Source: Mycolicibacterium confluentis
GTDB taxonomy: Bacteria > Actinomycetota > Actinomycetes > Mycobacteriales > Mycobacteriaceae
Length of the DNA stretch: 64,000 bases
Direction: 5' to 3'
Assembly: GCF_010729895.1 (NCBI RefSeq)
Contig: NZ_AP022612.1
Span: forward strand, 5,332,001-5,396,000
In this document: positions 24,756 through 33,464 of the stretch, one piece after another
Layout: each line of letters begins with the position of its first letter
How positions within the stretch are numbered: the stretch's first letter is position 1
Position numbers and translations under genes: made by a program
Notes under the pieces: model-generated
Seen by the model: the letters and a program-made list of their open reading frames with translations, nothing else
The model's database searches: none
What the model was told of the DNA's origin: nothing

Positions 24756-25712
24756 ATGTCATCCATCACCGTCAGCCCCCTGCGCGCGGGCCTCTCGTTC
24801 GGCGCCCGGGTCAGCGGCGTCACCCTCACCACGCTGGCGGATGAGCAGGTCCGCGCCCAGCTCCGGGAGGTTTTCGAGGACCGCGGCATGATCCTGTTCG
24901 AGGACGTCGAGCCCGGCGGCCGACTCCAAGTCGAGATCAGCACGGTGTTCGGCCCGCTCAAGGACCATCCGGTGCCTACGGTGCCGCGCGTGGGGCAAGC
25001 CCTGCATCCCGGCATCATCGAGATCGGCCAGGCTCCGCGCGAGGGCAACATCGTCGAGATCGACGGCAGGGAGGTCACCTCCTGGCTGCCCTGGCATTTC
25101 GACCACTGCTACAACAACGAACTCAACCGGGCCGGTGTGCTGCGCTGCATCACCGGCGTCACCGAAGGCGGCGAGACCGGATTCGCCGACGGCATCGAGC
25201 TTTACCGGCAGCTGTCGCCCGAACTGCGACAGCGGATCGAGACCCGCAACGTGCTCTACAGCCTGAACCTGCGCTTCCGCGACATGCGGTTCGGCCTGGC
25301 CGATGGATTCCGCGAGGTGCAGCCCCACGCGGCCCTGCAGAAGACCATCGACTACGGCAAGCAGCTCCCGCGTGCCGTGCACCCCGCGGTGTGGACCCGC
25401 ACCACCGGGGAGAAGGTGCTGCACGTCTCACCGTGGATGGCCGAAGGCATCGAGGGCGACGAGACACCCGACGGCGACCAACTGCTCGAGGCGGTGTGCC
25501 GGGACGTCCTGACCAAGATCACCCCCTACTTCCACAGGTGGCGCCCCACCGACATGGTGATCTGGGACAACTGGCGGATGCTGCACGCTGTCAGCGGCCA
25601 CGATCCCGACGAGGCCCGCGTCATGCACCGCACCACCATCGAGGGCGACTATGGCCTTGGTTACTTCGAAGGCCACGCGGTCGGGGACGAGATCCTGGAA
25701 ATGACCGTCTGA
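24756..25712 (+). CDS. TauD/TfdA-family Fe(II)/2-oxoglutarate dioxygenase
   Basis: 318 residues. The metal-binding facial triad is visible: HFDH (HxD) at about residue 114 and the distal His in RVMHRTTIEGD, with the 2-oxoglutarate-binding Arg following. WDNWRMLHAVSGHD and the jelly-roll pattern support the family. These enzymes hydroxylate sulphonates, aryloxy acids or amino-acid-like substrates, releasing sulphite or other fragments. No sulphonate transporter is adjacent, so the substrate is open. Divergent iclR probably regulates it. Confidence 0.88.
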   Translation: MSSITVSPLRAGLSFGARVSGVTLTTLADEQVRAQLREVFEDRGMILFEDVEPGGRLQVEISTVFGPLKDHPVPTVPRVGQALHPGIIEIGQAPREGNIVEIDGREVTSWLPWHFDHCYNNELNRAGVLRCITGVTEGGETGFADGIELYRQLSPELRQRIETRNVLYSLNLRFRDMRFGLADGFREVQPHAALQKTIDYGKQLPRAVHPAVWTRTTGEKVLHVSPWMAEGIEGDETPDGDQLLEAVCRDVLTKITPYFHRWRPTDMVIWDNWRMLHAVSGHDPDEARVMHRTTIEGDYGLGYFEGHAVGDEILEMTV

Positions 25713-25817
25713 GACGTCCGCCACCGGCGGCAGGTCGCGCCCGGTTGCGCGGCGATGTCATATTGGCCAACTACCATTCCTCTCCGACCCTGGCCGCCCC
25801 GACGGAGAGAACGAGTA

Positions 25818-27851
25818 GTGAGTTACACCGCCGCCGACATCACCGAGCTCGACGATGTCCAGCACACCCGCCTGCGGCCGGCGGTGAATCTCGGCCTGGA
25901 CGTCCTCAACACCGCCCTGCGCGAGATCGTCGACAACGCGATCGAAGAGGTCGCTGAACCCAGCCACGGCGGTTCGACCGTCACGATCACCCTGCACGCC
26001 GACGGATCGGTCAGTGTCGCCGACGACGGTCGCGGTCTTCCCGTCGACACCGACCCCGTGACCGGCAAGAACGGCATCGTCAAGACGCTCGGCACCGCCC
26101 GGGCGGGTGGCAAGTTCTCCGCACACGCCGACGCCGCAAGCACGGGCGCCGGCCTCAACGGCATCGGCGCCGCAGCCGCCGTGTTCATCTCGGCCCGCAC
26201 CGACGTGACGGTCCGCCGAGCCGGAAAGACCTACCTGCAGAGCTTCGGGGCCGGCTACCCCGGTGTCTTCGAGGGCGACGACTTCGATCCGAACGCCCCG
26301 TTCACCCGCGCAGACGCGCAGAAACTGCGCGGCGTCGGCAACCGCAAGCCCAACGCACACGGCACAGAAGTTCGCATCCTGTTCGACCCGGCCGTGGTCC
26401 CGGATTCGACCGTCGACATCGGCGAAGTGCTGCTGCGCGCGCACGCCGCGGCACGGATGTCTCCCGGCGTGCACCTGACCGTCGTCGACGAGGGCTGGCC
26501 TGGCGAGGAGGTTCCGCCGGCGCTGCTCGAGCCCTTCAGCGGACCGTGGGGCACCGACACCCTGCTGGACCTCATGTGCACGGCGGCCGGCACTCCCCTG
26601 CCCGAGATCCGCGCCGTCGTGGAGGGTCGTGGCGAGTACACGACTGGTCGGGGACCGACGCCGTTCCGGTGGTCGCTGACCGCGGGTCCGGCCGAACCGG
26701 TGACCATCGCCGCGTTCTGCAACACCGTGCGCACCCCCGGCGGCGGATCGCACCTGACCGCCGCGATCAAGGGACTGTCCGAGGCGTTGGCCGACCGCGC
26801 CTCCCGGATCCGCGATCTCGGCCTGGCCAAGGGTGAAGAAGGCCCGGAGCCACAGGATTTCGCGGCCGTCACCGCTTTGGCCGTGGATACCCGCGCGCCC
26901 GACGTGGCATGGGACTCCCAGGCCAAGACCGCGGTGTCGTCGCGGTCGCTGAACATGGCGATGGCCCCGGATGTGGCCCGCAGCGTCACCATCTGGGCGG
27001 CCAACCCCGCCAACACCGACACCGTCACGTTGTGGACGAAGCTGGCGCTCGAGTCCGCGCGGGCCCGCCGCAGTGCCGAGGGTGCGAAGGCCCGATCCCG
27101 CGCGGCATCGAAGGCCAAGGGCCTGGGGACCAACCTGTCGCTGCCACCGAAACTGTTGCCCAGCAGGGAAACCGGACGCGGATCCGGCGCTGAGCTGTTC
27201 CTCTGCGAGGGCGATTCGGCGCTGGGCACCATCAAGGCCGCGCGTGACGCCACCTTCCAGGCGGCCTTCCCCCTGAAAGGGAAGCCGCCGAATGTGTACG
27301 GATTCGCGCTGAGCAAGGCCCGAGTCAAGGACGAGTTCGACGCGATCGAACGCATCCTGGGCTGCGGGGTGCGCGACAGCTGCGATCCGGAACTGTGCCG
27401 GTACGACCGGATCCTGTTCGCCTCCGACGCCGACCCCGACGGTGGCAACATCAACTCGAGCCTGATCTCGATGTTCCTGGACTTCTACCGCCCGCTCGTC
27501 GAGGCCGGCATGGTCTATGTGACGCTGCCGCCACTGTTCGTGGTCAAGGCCGCCGATCAGCGGATCTACTGCCAGGACGAGTCCGAGCGCGATGCCGCGG
27601 TGGCCCAGTTGAAGGCCACCTCGAACCGCCGGGTCGAGGTGCAGCGCAACAAGGGTCTCGGTGAGATGGACGCCGACGACTTCTGGACCACCGTGCTGGA
27701 CCCACAGCGCCGCACGGTGATTCGGGTCCACCTCGATGACAGCGAGAAGAAGCTGCATCACACACTGTTCGGCGGGCCGCCGGAGGGCCGGCGCACGTGG
27801 ATGGCGGATGTCGCCTCCCGTGTCGACACCTCCGCGCTGGACCTGACGTAG
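25818..27851 (+). CDS. topoN: GyrB-like subunit of accessory type II topoisomerase
   Basis: About 677 residues from the GTG at 25818; the 63-bp upstream extension lacks a ribosome-binding site. The GHKL ATPase has EIVDNAIEE (Asp/Asn for Mg-ATP), DDGRGLPVD and a Gly-rich lid (GAGLNGIGAA). A transducer region follows, then the Toprim domain with EGDSALGTI and DADPDGGNI and the GyrB tail NKGLGEM. This is not the replication-locus gyrB, which sits beside recF. It matches the second gyrase-like enzyme described in M. smegmatis (TopoN with TopoM), reported to introduce positive supercoils. Its partner gene starts 19 bp downstream. Confidence 0.88.
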   Translation: MSYTAADITELDDVQHTRLRPAVNLGLDVLNTALREIVDNAIEEVAEPSHGGSTVTITLHADGSVSVADDGRGLPVDTDPVTGKNGIVKTLGTARAGGKFSAHADAASTGAGLNGIGAAAAVFISARTDVTVRRAGKTYLQSFGAGYPGVFEGDDFDPNAPFTRADAQKLRGVGNRKPNAHGTEVRILFDPAVVPDSTVDIGEVLLRAHAAARMSPGVHLTVVDEGWPGEEVPPALLEPFSGPWGTDTLLDLMCTAAGTPLPEIRAVVEGRGEYTTGRGPTPFRWSLTAGPAEPVTIAAFCNTVRTPGGGSHLTAAIKGLSEALADRASRIRDLGLAKGEEGPEPQDFAAVTALAVDTRAPDVAWDSQAKTAVSSRSLNMAMAPDVARSVTIWAANPANTDTVTLWTKLALESARARRSAEGAKARSRAASKAKGLGTNLSLPPKLLPSRETGRGSGAELFLCEGDSALGTIKAARDATFQAAFPLKGKPPNVYGFALSKARVKDEFDAIERILGCGVRDSCDPELCRYDRILFASDADPDGGNINSSLISMFLDFYRPLVEAGMVYVTLPPLFVVKAADQRIYCQDESERDAAVAQLKATSNRRVEVQRNKGLGEMDADDFWTTVLDPQRRTVIRVHLDDSEKKLHHTLFGGPPEGRRTWMADVASRVDTSALDLT

Positions 27852-27870
27852 GCGACGTAGGAGAACCACT

Positions 27871-30015
27871 GTGACCGCCACCCTGGATGTTCCTGAGCAG
27901 AACCCCGATATGGTGCTCGACCAGAGCGCCGACGACTACTGGAACCATTACCAGCTGACCTTCGCGCTCTACAGCGTCAGCGACCGCGCCATCCCGTCCG
28001 CGTATGACGGGCTCAAGCCGGGCCAGCGTCGTCTGCTCTACCAGATGCACGACTCCAAACTGCTGCCCGGCAACAAGCCGCAGAAGTCCTCGAAGGTGTG
28101 CTCGGCCGTCACCGGCAACCTGCACCCCCACGGCGGCGCGTCGATGTATGGCGCCGCGGCGCTGATGGCCGCCGACTTCCAGCGCGTGAAAGTCATTGAC
28201 GGACAAGGCGCTTTCCCGCGCATCCAGGGCGACATCCCCGCAGCCGACCGCTACACCGAGATGCGGTTGTCGGCCCCCGGCGCGGCGCTGACCGCCGAAC
28301 TCGACAGTCATGCGGTGCCGATGGTGCCGACCTTCGACGGTGAGTGGGTCGAACCGACGTGGCTCCCAGCCCAGTGGCCGGTTCTGCTGTGCAACGGTGC
28401 CGTCGGCATCGCCGAGGGGTGGGCCACCAAGGTGCCCGCGCACAATCCCCGCGAGGTCATGGCCGCCTGCCGGGCACTGCTGAAGACCCCCAACATGACC
28501 GACGACCGGTTGGTGAAGCTCATTCCGGGTCCCGACTGGGGTTCCGGAGCCTCGGTGATCGGCACCGCCGGACTGCGGGAGTACATCACCACGGGCAGGG
28601 GCCACTTCACGGTGCGCGGCACGGTGTCGGTCGAGGGCAAGAACTGCATCATCACCGAACTGCCGCCCGGTGTCGCGAGTAACACTGTGCAGGACCGTAT
28701 TCGGGCCCTGGTCGAGTCCGGTGAGATGTCCGGCGTGGCGGACATGTCGGACCTGACGGACCGCCGCAACGGACTGCGCATCGTCGTCACCGCCAAGCGC
28801 GGCCACAACGCCGAGCAGATCCGTGACCAACTGCTGGCCCTGACCCCGCTGGAGTCGACGTTCGCGGCCAGCCTGGTGGCACTCGACGAGAACCGCGTGC
28901 CGCGGTGGTGGTCGGTGCGCGAACTGATCGCCGCGTTCCTGCATCTGCGGGATTCGGTGGTGCTGCACCGCAGCGAGTACCGACTGGAGAAGGTCACCGC
29001 ACGCCGCCACCTGGTGGCCGGCCTGATGAAGATCCACCTGGACATCGACGCCGCGGTCGCGGTCATCCGGGGATCCGAGACCGTCGACGAGGCCCGTCAG
29101 GGTCTTCAGAAGCGGTTCTCGATCGATGCTGAACAGGCCGATTACGTTCTGGGACTGCAGCTTCGGCGGCTCACCAAGCTCGACGTCATCGAACTGCAGG
29201 CCGAAGCGGAGAAGCTGGACGCCGAGTTCGCCGCACTGTCCGAACTGGTGGCCAACCCCGATGCGCGCCGGAAGGTGATCGACCAGGAACTGGTCGAGAC
29301 CGCGAAGCTGTTCAAGGGTCCCGAGTACGACCGCCGCACCGTGCTGGACTTCGACGCCACCCCGGTGTCGTCCAGCGCCGACGACGACGGTCCGCGCGAG
29401 CGTAAGGTCAACGCGGCCTGGCGGCTTGATGACCGGGGTGTGTTCTCCGACAGCCACGGCGAACTGCTCACCTCGGGTCTGGGCTGGGCCGTGTGGACCG
29501 ACGGGCGGGTGAAGTTCACCAACGGCAATGGTCTGCCGTTCAAGATCCGCGACATCCCGGTGGCACCGGACATCACCGGACTGCTGCGCTCGGGGGTGTT
29601 GCCGGACGGGTATCACCTGGCGCTGGTGACCCGGCGCGGCAAGATTCTGCGCATCGACCCCGCGGCGGTGAACCCTCAGGGCGCGGCGGGCAACGGCGTG
29701 GCCGGGGTGAAGCTGGCCGCCGACGGTGACGAGGTCATCGCCGCGCTTCCCGTCTCCTGCGGCAACGGCGAGGCCATCCTGTCGGTGGCCGAAAAGAGTT
29801 GGAAGGTCACCGAAGTCGCCGACATCCCCGTCAAGGGTCGCGGTGGCGCCGGGGTCGGGTTCCACCCGTTCGTCAAGGGTGAGGACGCGCTGCTGGGGGC
29901 CGCGATCTCCCCGACCGGCTATGTCCGGGGCAAGAGGGCCGTGCGCGCCGAGAACCGAGCGAAGGCGTCCATCAAGGGCACCGGCGCCGACGTCGCACCC
30001 GCACCTGCGGAGTAG
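27871..30015 (+). CDS. topoM: GyrA-like subunit of accessory type II topoisomerase
   Basis: 714 residues. The breakage-reunion domain has QRRLLYQMHD, HPHGGASMYGAA and the catalytic Tyr in AADRYTEMRLS. NNGAVGIAEG-like GAVGIAEGWAT and a coiled-coil tower (QLRRLTKLDVIELQAE) follow. The C-terminal region contains several degenerate gyrase-type beta-pinwheel blades (GRVKFTNGNG, GKILRIDPAAV, GVAGVKLAADGD), shorter than in GyrA. It forms an A2B2 enzyme with the gene just upstream; overlapping transcription is likely. The canonical GyrA-box (QRRGGKG) was not seen. Confidence 0.88.
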   Translation: MTATLDVPEQNPDMVLDQSADDYWNHYQLTFALYSVSDRAIPSAYDGLKPGQRRLLYQMHDSKLLPGNKPQKSSKVCSAVTGNLHPHGGASMYGAAALMAADFQRVKVIDGQGAFPRIQGDIPAADRYTEMRLSAPGAALTAELDSHAVPMVPTFDGEWVEPTWLPAQWPVLLCNGAVGIAEGWATKVPAHNPREVMAACRALLKTPNMTDDRLVKLIPGPDWGSGASVIGTAGLREYITTGRGHFTVRGTVSVEGKNCIITELPPGVASNTVQDRIRALVESGEMSGVADMSDLTDRRNGLRIVVTAKRGHNAEQIRDQLLALTPLESTFAASLVALDENRVPRWWSVRELIAAFLHLRDSVVLHRSEYRLEKVTARRHLVAGLMKIHLDIDAAVAVIRGSETVDEARQGLQKRFSIDAEQADYVLGLQLRRLTKLDVIELQAEAEKLDAEFAALSELVANPDARRKVIDQELVETAKLFKGPEYDRRTVLDFDATPVSSSADDDGPRERKVNAAWRLDDRGVFSDSHGELLTSGLGWAVWTDGRVKFTNGNGLPFKIRDIPVAPDITGLLRSGVLPDGYHLALVTRRGKILRIDPAAVNPQGAAGNGVAGVKLAADGDEVIAALPVSCGNGEAILSVAEKSWKVTEVADIPVKGRGGAGVGFHPFVKGEDALLGAAISPTGYVRGKRAVRAENRAKASIKGTGADVAPAPAE

Positions 30016-30199
30016 GTCAGCGCAGGTCTTTCACCGGTGAGTTCGTCCCACCGGTGCCTTGGCGGTGACCCATGGAAACGCCCGCAGGCTCTGCCGAAAC
30101 ACCGCTGGGTCCACCTTCACCGAGGGTGCCGGTTCAGTGGCCTGTGACCTGGTCCTGTCGTCCATGCAGACATGATCACGCACTCAAGGCCGTTCGCAA

Positions 30200-30216
30200 T
30201 GCGCCATATTGGCGCA
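30200..30216. promoter_or_regulatory. Perfect palindrome in the topoM-MFS gap
   Basis: TGCGCCA (30200-30206), TAT, TGGCGCA (30210-30216). The 331-bp gap 30016-30346 holds no convincing gene. This palindrome and the nearby tandem repeat are the only ordered elements seen, and it may be an operator for the MFS gene. Confidence 0.4.
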
Positions 30217-30249
30217 CAGCGGCCGTCGTAATGTACGAGATGTCCAATG

Positions 30250-30283
30250 ACTTTGGGGCTCTTCGAACTTTGGGGCTCTTCGA
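30250..30283. repeat. 17-bp perfect tandem duplication
   Basis: ACTTTGGGGCTCTTCGA occurs twice head to tail (30250-30266 and 30267-30283), about 65 bp upstream of the MFS start. It is either a recent slippage duplication or a doubled regulator site. Confidence 0.8.
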
Positions 30284-30346
30284 TCAGTAGGGTCAAGCGC
30301 CGACGATTTCGGGCTGAAATCCCGTATCGTCACTGGTCATGGGGGT

Positions 30347-31651
30347 TTGATCGGACATCGCAGTACTCGCTGGATACTGACGGCGACCGCCGTCGCACTG
30401 TTCTGCGTCCAGATCGACTTCTTCGCAGTCAATCTGGCGCTGCCGCGGATCGCCGCGGATCTGAACAGCAGCATCACCGACATGCGGTGGGTGGTCAGCA
30501 TCTACATGTTGACGTTGGGCGCCTTCATGGTGCCCGCGGGCCGCGTCGCGGACATCTTCGGCCGGCGACGCGTGCTGCTCTCCGGTATCGCGCTTTTCGC
30601 GGTGGCGTCGGTGCTGTGCGCGGTGGCCCCGACCGCGGCCGCGCTGGTGGGGTCCCGTGCACTGCAGGGTGTCGGGGCGGCGATGATCTTTCCGGTCTCC
30701 GTCAGCGTCTTGACCAACGCTTACCCAGCTGAGCGTTCGGGCCGTGCCATCGGTGTGGCCTACGGCATCGCCGGGCTCGGGAATGCGGCCGGGCCGTTGG
30801 TGGGCGGTGTGCTGACCGAGACCGTGGGATGGCGCGCGGTGTTCTGGCTGCTGGTGCCTTTCACGGTGATCTCACTGCTGATCGGCGCGCGCGCGATACC
30901 CGAAACGTTCGATGAAAGTGCGCCGCGCCGAATCGATGTGGGCGGTTTGGCGTTGATCATCACGGGGATCGGTCTGTTCACCCTGGTCTTCGATCGCGCA
31001 CCCACATGGGGCTGGCTGTCGGCGACGACCCTCGCCGCCGGCGTCGCCTCGGTCGGCCTGCTGGCCGCGTTCGTGAGCGTCGAGCGACGGACGCGCCACC
31101 CGCTGGTCGATGTGCGCCTGTTCGCCAACCGTGGCTTCGCAGTGCTCGTGATCGCCGGGACGGTCGCCAACGTCGCCTATGTGGTCACGGTCTTTCTCTC
31201 CACGCTGAACCTGCAGGACGTCCGTGGCCTCGATCCACTGACCGCGGGCCTGGTGTTCCTGGGGCCGTCGGTGGGTGCCGCTGCGGGAGGCACCCTCTCC
31301 GGCCGACTGCCGTCACGGCTCTCGCCCGTCACGGTCATGGGTGCAGGGTGCGTGGTTGCGGCGATATCCCTTGCCGCACTGTCTCTTTCCACCTCCTGGC
31401 CGCGGTACGTGATGGCACTGACCGCGTGCGGCTTCACCATGGGATTCGTGTACGCCTACACCACGGTCGCCACTCAAGCTGTGGTCGATCCGGCTCGGGC
31501 GGGCGAGGCGGCGGGGGTGACCCTCGCCCTGGCGTTGTTGGTGTCCGGGCTGGGAGTGCTCACCCGGTCCGCCACGGATCGAGATGACCTGCTTCAGGTG
31601 ACGCGCAACATCACGCACACACGCGGCAACGGAGTCGTATTCCAGCGATAA
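30347..31651 (+). CDS. MFS drug:H+ antiporter-like transporter (DHA2 type)
   Basis: About 434 residues with many membrane helices. MFS signatures include NLALPRIAADL (helix I end), GRVADIFGRRRVLL (loop 2-3, motif A), RALQGVGAAMIFPV (motif B) and GIAGLGNAAGPLVGGVL (motif C, antiporter). It belongs to the EmrB/QacA-type DHA2 branch, which normally has 14 helices and 450-500 residues. Here the last helix (ALALLVSGLGV) runs into a short polar tail (TRSATDRDDLLQV), so the C-terminus may be truncated. The TTG start at 30347 is weak, and the true start may differ. Confidence 0.82.
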   Translation: MIGHRSTRWILTATAVALFCVQIDFFAVNLALPRIAADLNSSITDMRWVVSIYMLTLGAFMVPAGRVADIFGRRRVLLSGIALFAVASVLCAVAPTAAALVGSRALQGVGAAMIFPVSVSVLTNAYPAERSGRAIGVAYGIAGLGNAAGPLVGGVLTETVGWRAVFWLLVPFTVISLLIGARAIPETFDESAPRRIDVGGLALIITGIGLFTLVFDRAPTWGWLSATTLAAGVASVGLLAAFVSVERRTRHPLVDVRLFANRGFAVLVIAGTVANVAYVVTVFLSTLNLQDVRGLDPLTAGLVFLGPSVGAAAGGTLSGRLPSRLSPVTVMGAGCVVAAISLAALSLSTSWPRYVMALTACGFTMGFVYAYTTVATQAVVDPARAGEAAGVTLALALLVSGLGVLTRSATDRDDLLQVTRNITHTRGNGVVFQR

Positions 31652-31729
31652 CCAACACGAAATGGGCCGGGCCTGTACTGGGATCAGTTCAGTCAGCCAG
31701 CCGAGTCACCCTGAAACCCGGAGCCCGCC

Positions 31730-32251
31730 ATGCCATTTGATGCGACCATTGCCGAGAATATCGCCACCTCGCTCGCCGAGATCCCGCACCCCTCGCTGCC
31801 CAAGGGCTCGAACCTCTACGGCGGCACCAAGGTGTTTCCCGATTACCAGGCCGAGGAGGGCGAGAGCTACTTCACCCTGGTCCACGGCATCGCGCACGAG
31901 TCTTCGGTGAGCTTCGTAGCGGTGCTGCAGGCCACCCGGGCGTTGCGCAAAGGTTTCGAATCGGCCATCTACTTCTACGGCCCCGGCGCCATCAACTGCC
32001 TGGCCACCCGCGGATTCCCCAAGACCGGCGACTCCGGCTTCCCCGGCGAACAGAACATCAACGATGCCCTGGCCACCTTCATCGGTGAAGGGGGCACCGT
32101 CTTCGCCTGCCGCTTCGGTCTCGCCCTGCACGGCGGTCGCGAGGAGGACCTCATCGCGGGCGTCATCCCCTGCCACCCGCTCGATGTCCAGGACGCGTTG
32201 ATCTACTACGCGCGCAAGGGTGCGATCATCAACTCCACCTACATGGTGTGA
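31730..32251 (+). CDS. MSMEG_0572/Sll0783-family nitrogen-starvation protein
   Basis: 173 residues, soluble, no signal; starts at ATG 31730 after CCCGGAG. Recognisable segments: HPSLPKGSNLYGGTKVFPDY near the N-terminus, HGIAHESSVSF, NCLATRGFP, and ALHGGREEDLIAGVIPCHPL. This family heads or belongs to the Nit1C-type nitrilase clusters. The Synechocystis member Sll0783 is induced by nitrogen starvation and needed for polyhydroxybutyrate accumulation; its biochemical role is unknown. Here it is the first gene of an eight-gene co-directional block (to 39176) and is 33 bp from the nitrilase gene. Confidence 0.88.
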   Translation: MPFDATIAENIATSLAEIPHPSLPKGSNLYGGTKVFPDYQAEEGESYFTLVHGIAHESSVSFVAVLQATRALRKGFESAIYFYGPGAINCLATRGFPKTGDSGFPGEQNINDALATFIGEGGTVFACRFGLALHGGREEDLIAGVIPCHPLDVQDALIYYARKGAIINSTYMV

Positions 32252-32284
32252 GTTTGGTTCTGGTGTGAGACAGAGGATTCCGCC

Positions 32285-33175
32285 ATGACGACTCTCGCCG
32301 CCGCGTCCGCGAACTTCACCAGGGAGCTCGACCAGAACTATGCAGTCATCGCCGCGCTGACCGATGAGGCCCGGGATCGCGGCGTGGACTTCCTCGCGCT
32401 GCCCGAGGCCGCCATCGGCGGCTACCTGTCATCGTTGGGCAATCACGGCGACACCGTGCGGGCCACCACCCGCTCACTGCCGCCCGCCATCCGCATCGAT
32501 GGACCCGAGATCGCGCGGGTGCAGCAACTCGCCGGAGACCTCGTCGTGGCGATCGGGTTCTGCGAACTCGCCGACGACGGCGAAACACGCTACAACGCCG
32601 CCGCACTGCTCGACGGCGGCCATGTCTACGGCGTGTACCGCAAGGTGCATCAGCCGTTGGGTGAGGGCATGTCGTATTCCGCGGGATCGCGCTACGACGT
32701 TCACGACACCCCGGCCGGCCGCATCGGGCTGCAGATCTGTTACGACAAAGCGTTTCCGGAAGCCGCTCGAATCATGGCGCTCGGCGGCGCTCAGATCATC
32801 GCCAGTCTGTCGGCCTGGCCCGCGGCTCGCACCGCCACCGCAGAGAATCTGCAGGACGACCGATGGACGTACCGGTTCAACCAGTTCGACATCGCCCGCG
32901 CTCTGGACAATCAGGTGTTCTGGTTGGCGGCAAACCAGTCCGGCACCTTCGGGTCGTTGCGCTACGTCGGCAACGCCAAGGTGGTCGATCCCGGCGGCAA
33001 CATCCTGGCCACGACCCTGCTGGGCAGCGGTATGGCGGTGGCCGACGTCGACATCGACGAGACATTCCGCACCATGCGGGCCGGCATGTTCCACCTGCGC
33101 GACCGGCGACCGGACGTCTACGGACCCCTGGTCGAGACCGACGCCACCCCGTGGGCGGATCTGGCCCATGCCTGA
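32285..33175 (+). CDS. Nitrilase-superfamily (carbon-nitrogen) hydrolase, triad intact
   Basis: 296 residues with the complete Glu-Lys-Cys triad of the superfamily: Glu in FLALPEAAIGGY (about residue 41), Lys in VYRKVHQP (about 121) and Cys in GLQICYDKAFPEA (about 154). Hydrolysis of a nitrile or amide C-N bond is expected. The sequence is strikingly similar along its length to the second nitrilase-like protein of the same cluster (37237-38082), indicating an old duplication. It overlaps the next gene by 8 bp. The sequence around Cys looks more amidase-like than classical nitrilase (CWEH/CWEN), so an amide or carbamoyl substrate is possible. Confidence 0.9.
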   Translation: MTTLAAASANFTRELDQNYAVIAALTDEARDRGVDFLALPEAAIGGYLSSLGNHGDTVRATTRSLPPAIRIDGPEIARVQQLAGDLVVAIGFCELADDGETRYNAAALLDGGHVYGVYRKVHQPLGEGMSYSAGSRYDVHDTPAGRIGLQICYDKAFPEAARIMALGGAQIIASLSAWPAARTATAENLQDDRWTYRFNQFDIARALDNQVFWLAANQSGTFGSLRYVGNAKVVDPGGNILATTLLGSGMAVADVDIDETFRTMRAGMFHLRDRRPDVYGPLVETDATPWADLAHA

Positions 33176-33464
33176 GATGACGTTCGACGTGCGCTGGCCC
33201 GACGGCAGTGTCCAGTCCTGCTACTCCCCCAGCCTGGTCATGCACGACTACCTGACCACCGGAGGCCGCTACACCGTCGCCGAGTTCCTCACCCGCTCCG
33301 GTCAGGCACTGCAGCAGGCCAGTGAGCGGGTACGGGCCAAGTACGGCTTCGTCTGTACCTCGGCCGCGGCCACCGCCGACCGGATCCGCCGGACCGCCAA
33401 CCGCTTTCCGGGCGATGCGGAGGTCGAGATCACCGCCATGCAACCCGAACCGGAGCGAACATGA
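33168..33464 (+). CDS. MSMEG_0570-family small nitrogen-starvation protein (98 aa)
   Basis: 98 residues from ATG 33168, overlapping the nitrilase stop; an alternative ATG lies at 33177. Segments TFDVRWPDGSVQSCYSPS and YTVAEFLTRSGQALQQAS match the small protein conserved in these clusters. The single Cys in QSCYSPS is a possible functional residue. No enzymatic motif is visible; a role as chaperone or carrier in the pathway is possible but speculative. Its stop overlaps the start of the flavoprotein gene (ATGA), showing translational coupling. Confidence 0.85.
   Translation: MPEMTFDVRWPDGSVQSCYSPSLVMHDYLTTGGRYTVAEFLTRSGQALQQASERVRAKYGFVCTSAAATADRIRRTANRFPGDAEVEITAMQPEPERT

Noticed and set aside
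25758..27881. 707-codon open frame on the minus strand, antisense to the GyrB-like gene
   Set aside because: The plus strand encodes all GyrB motifs. The antisense frame is Gly/Arg/His-rich, has no recognisable domain and is a usual shadow in high-GC DNA.
27544..29865. 773-codon minus-strand frame across topoM
   Set aside because: Antisense shadow of the GyrA-like gene; it also overlaps the end of topoN.
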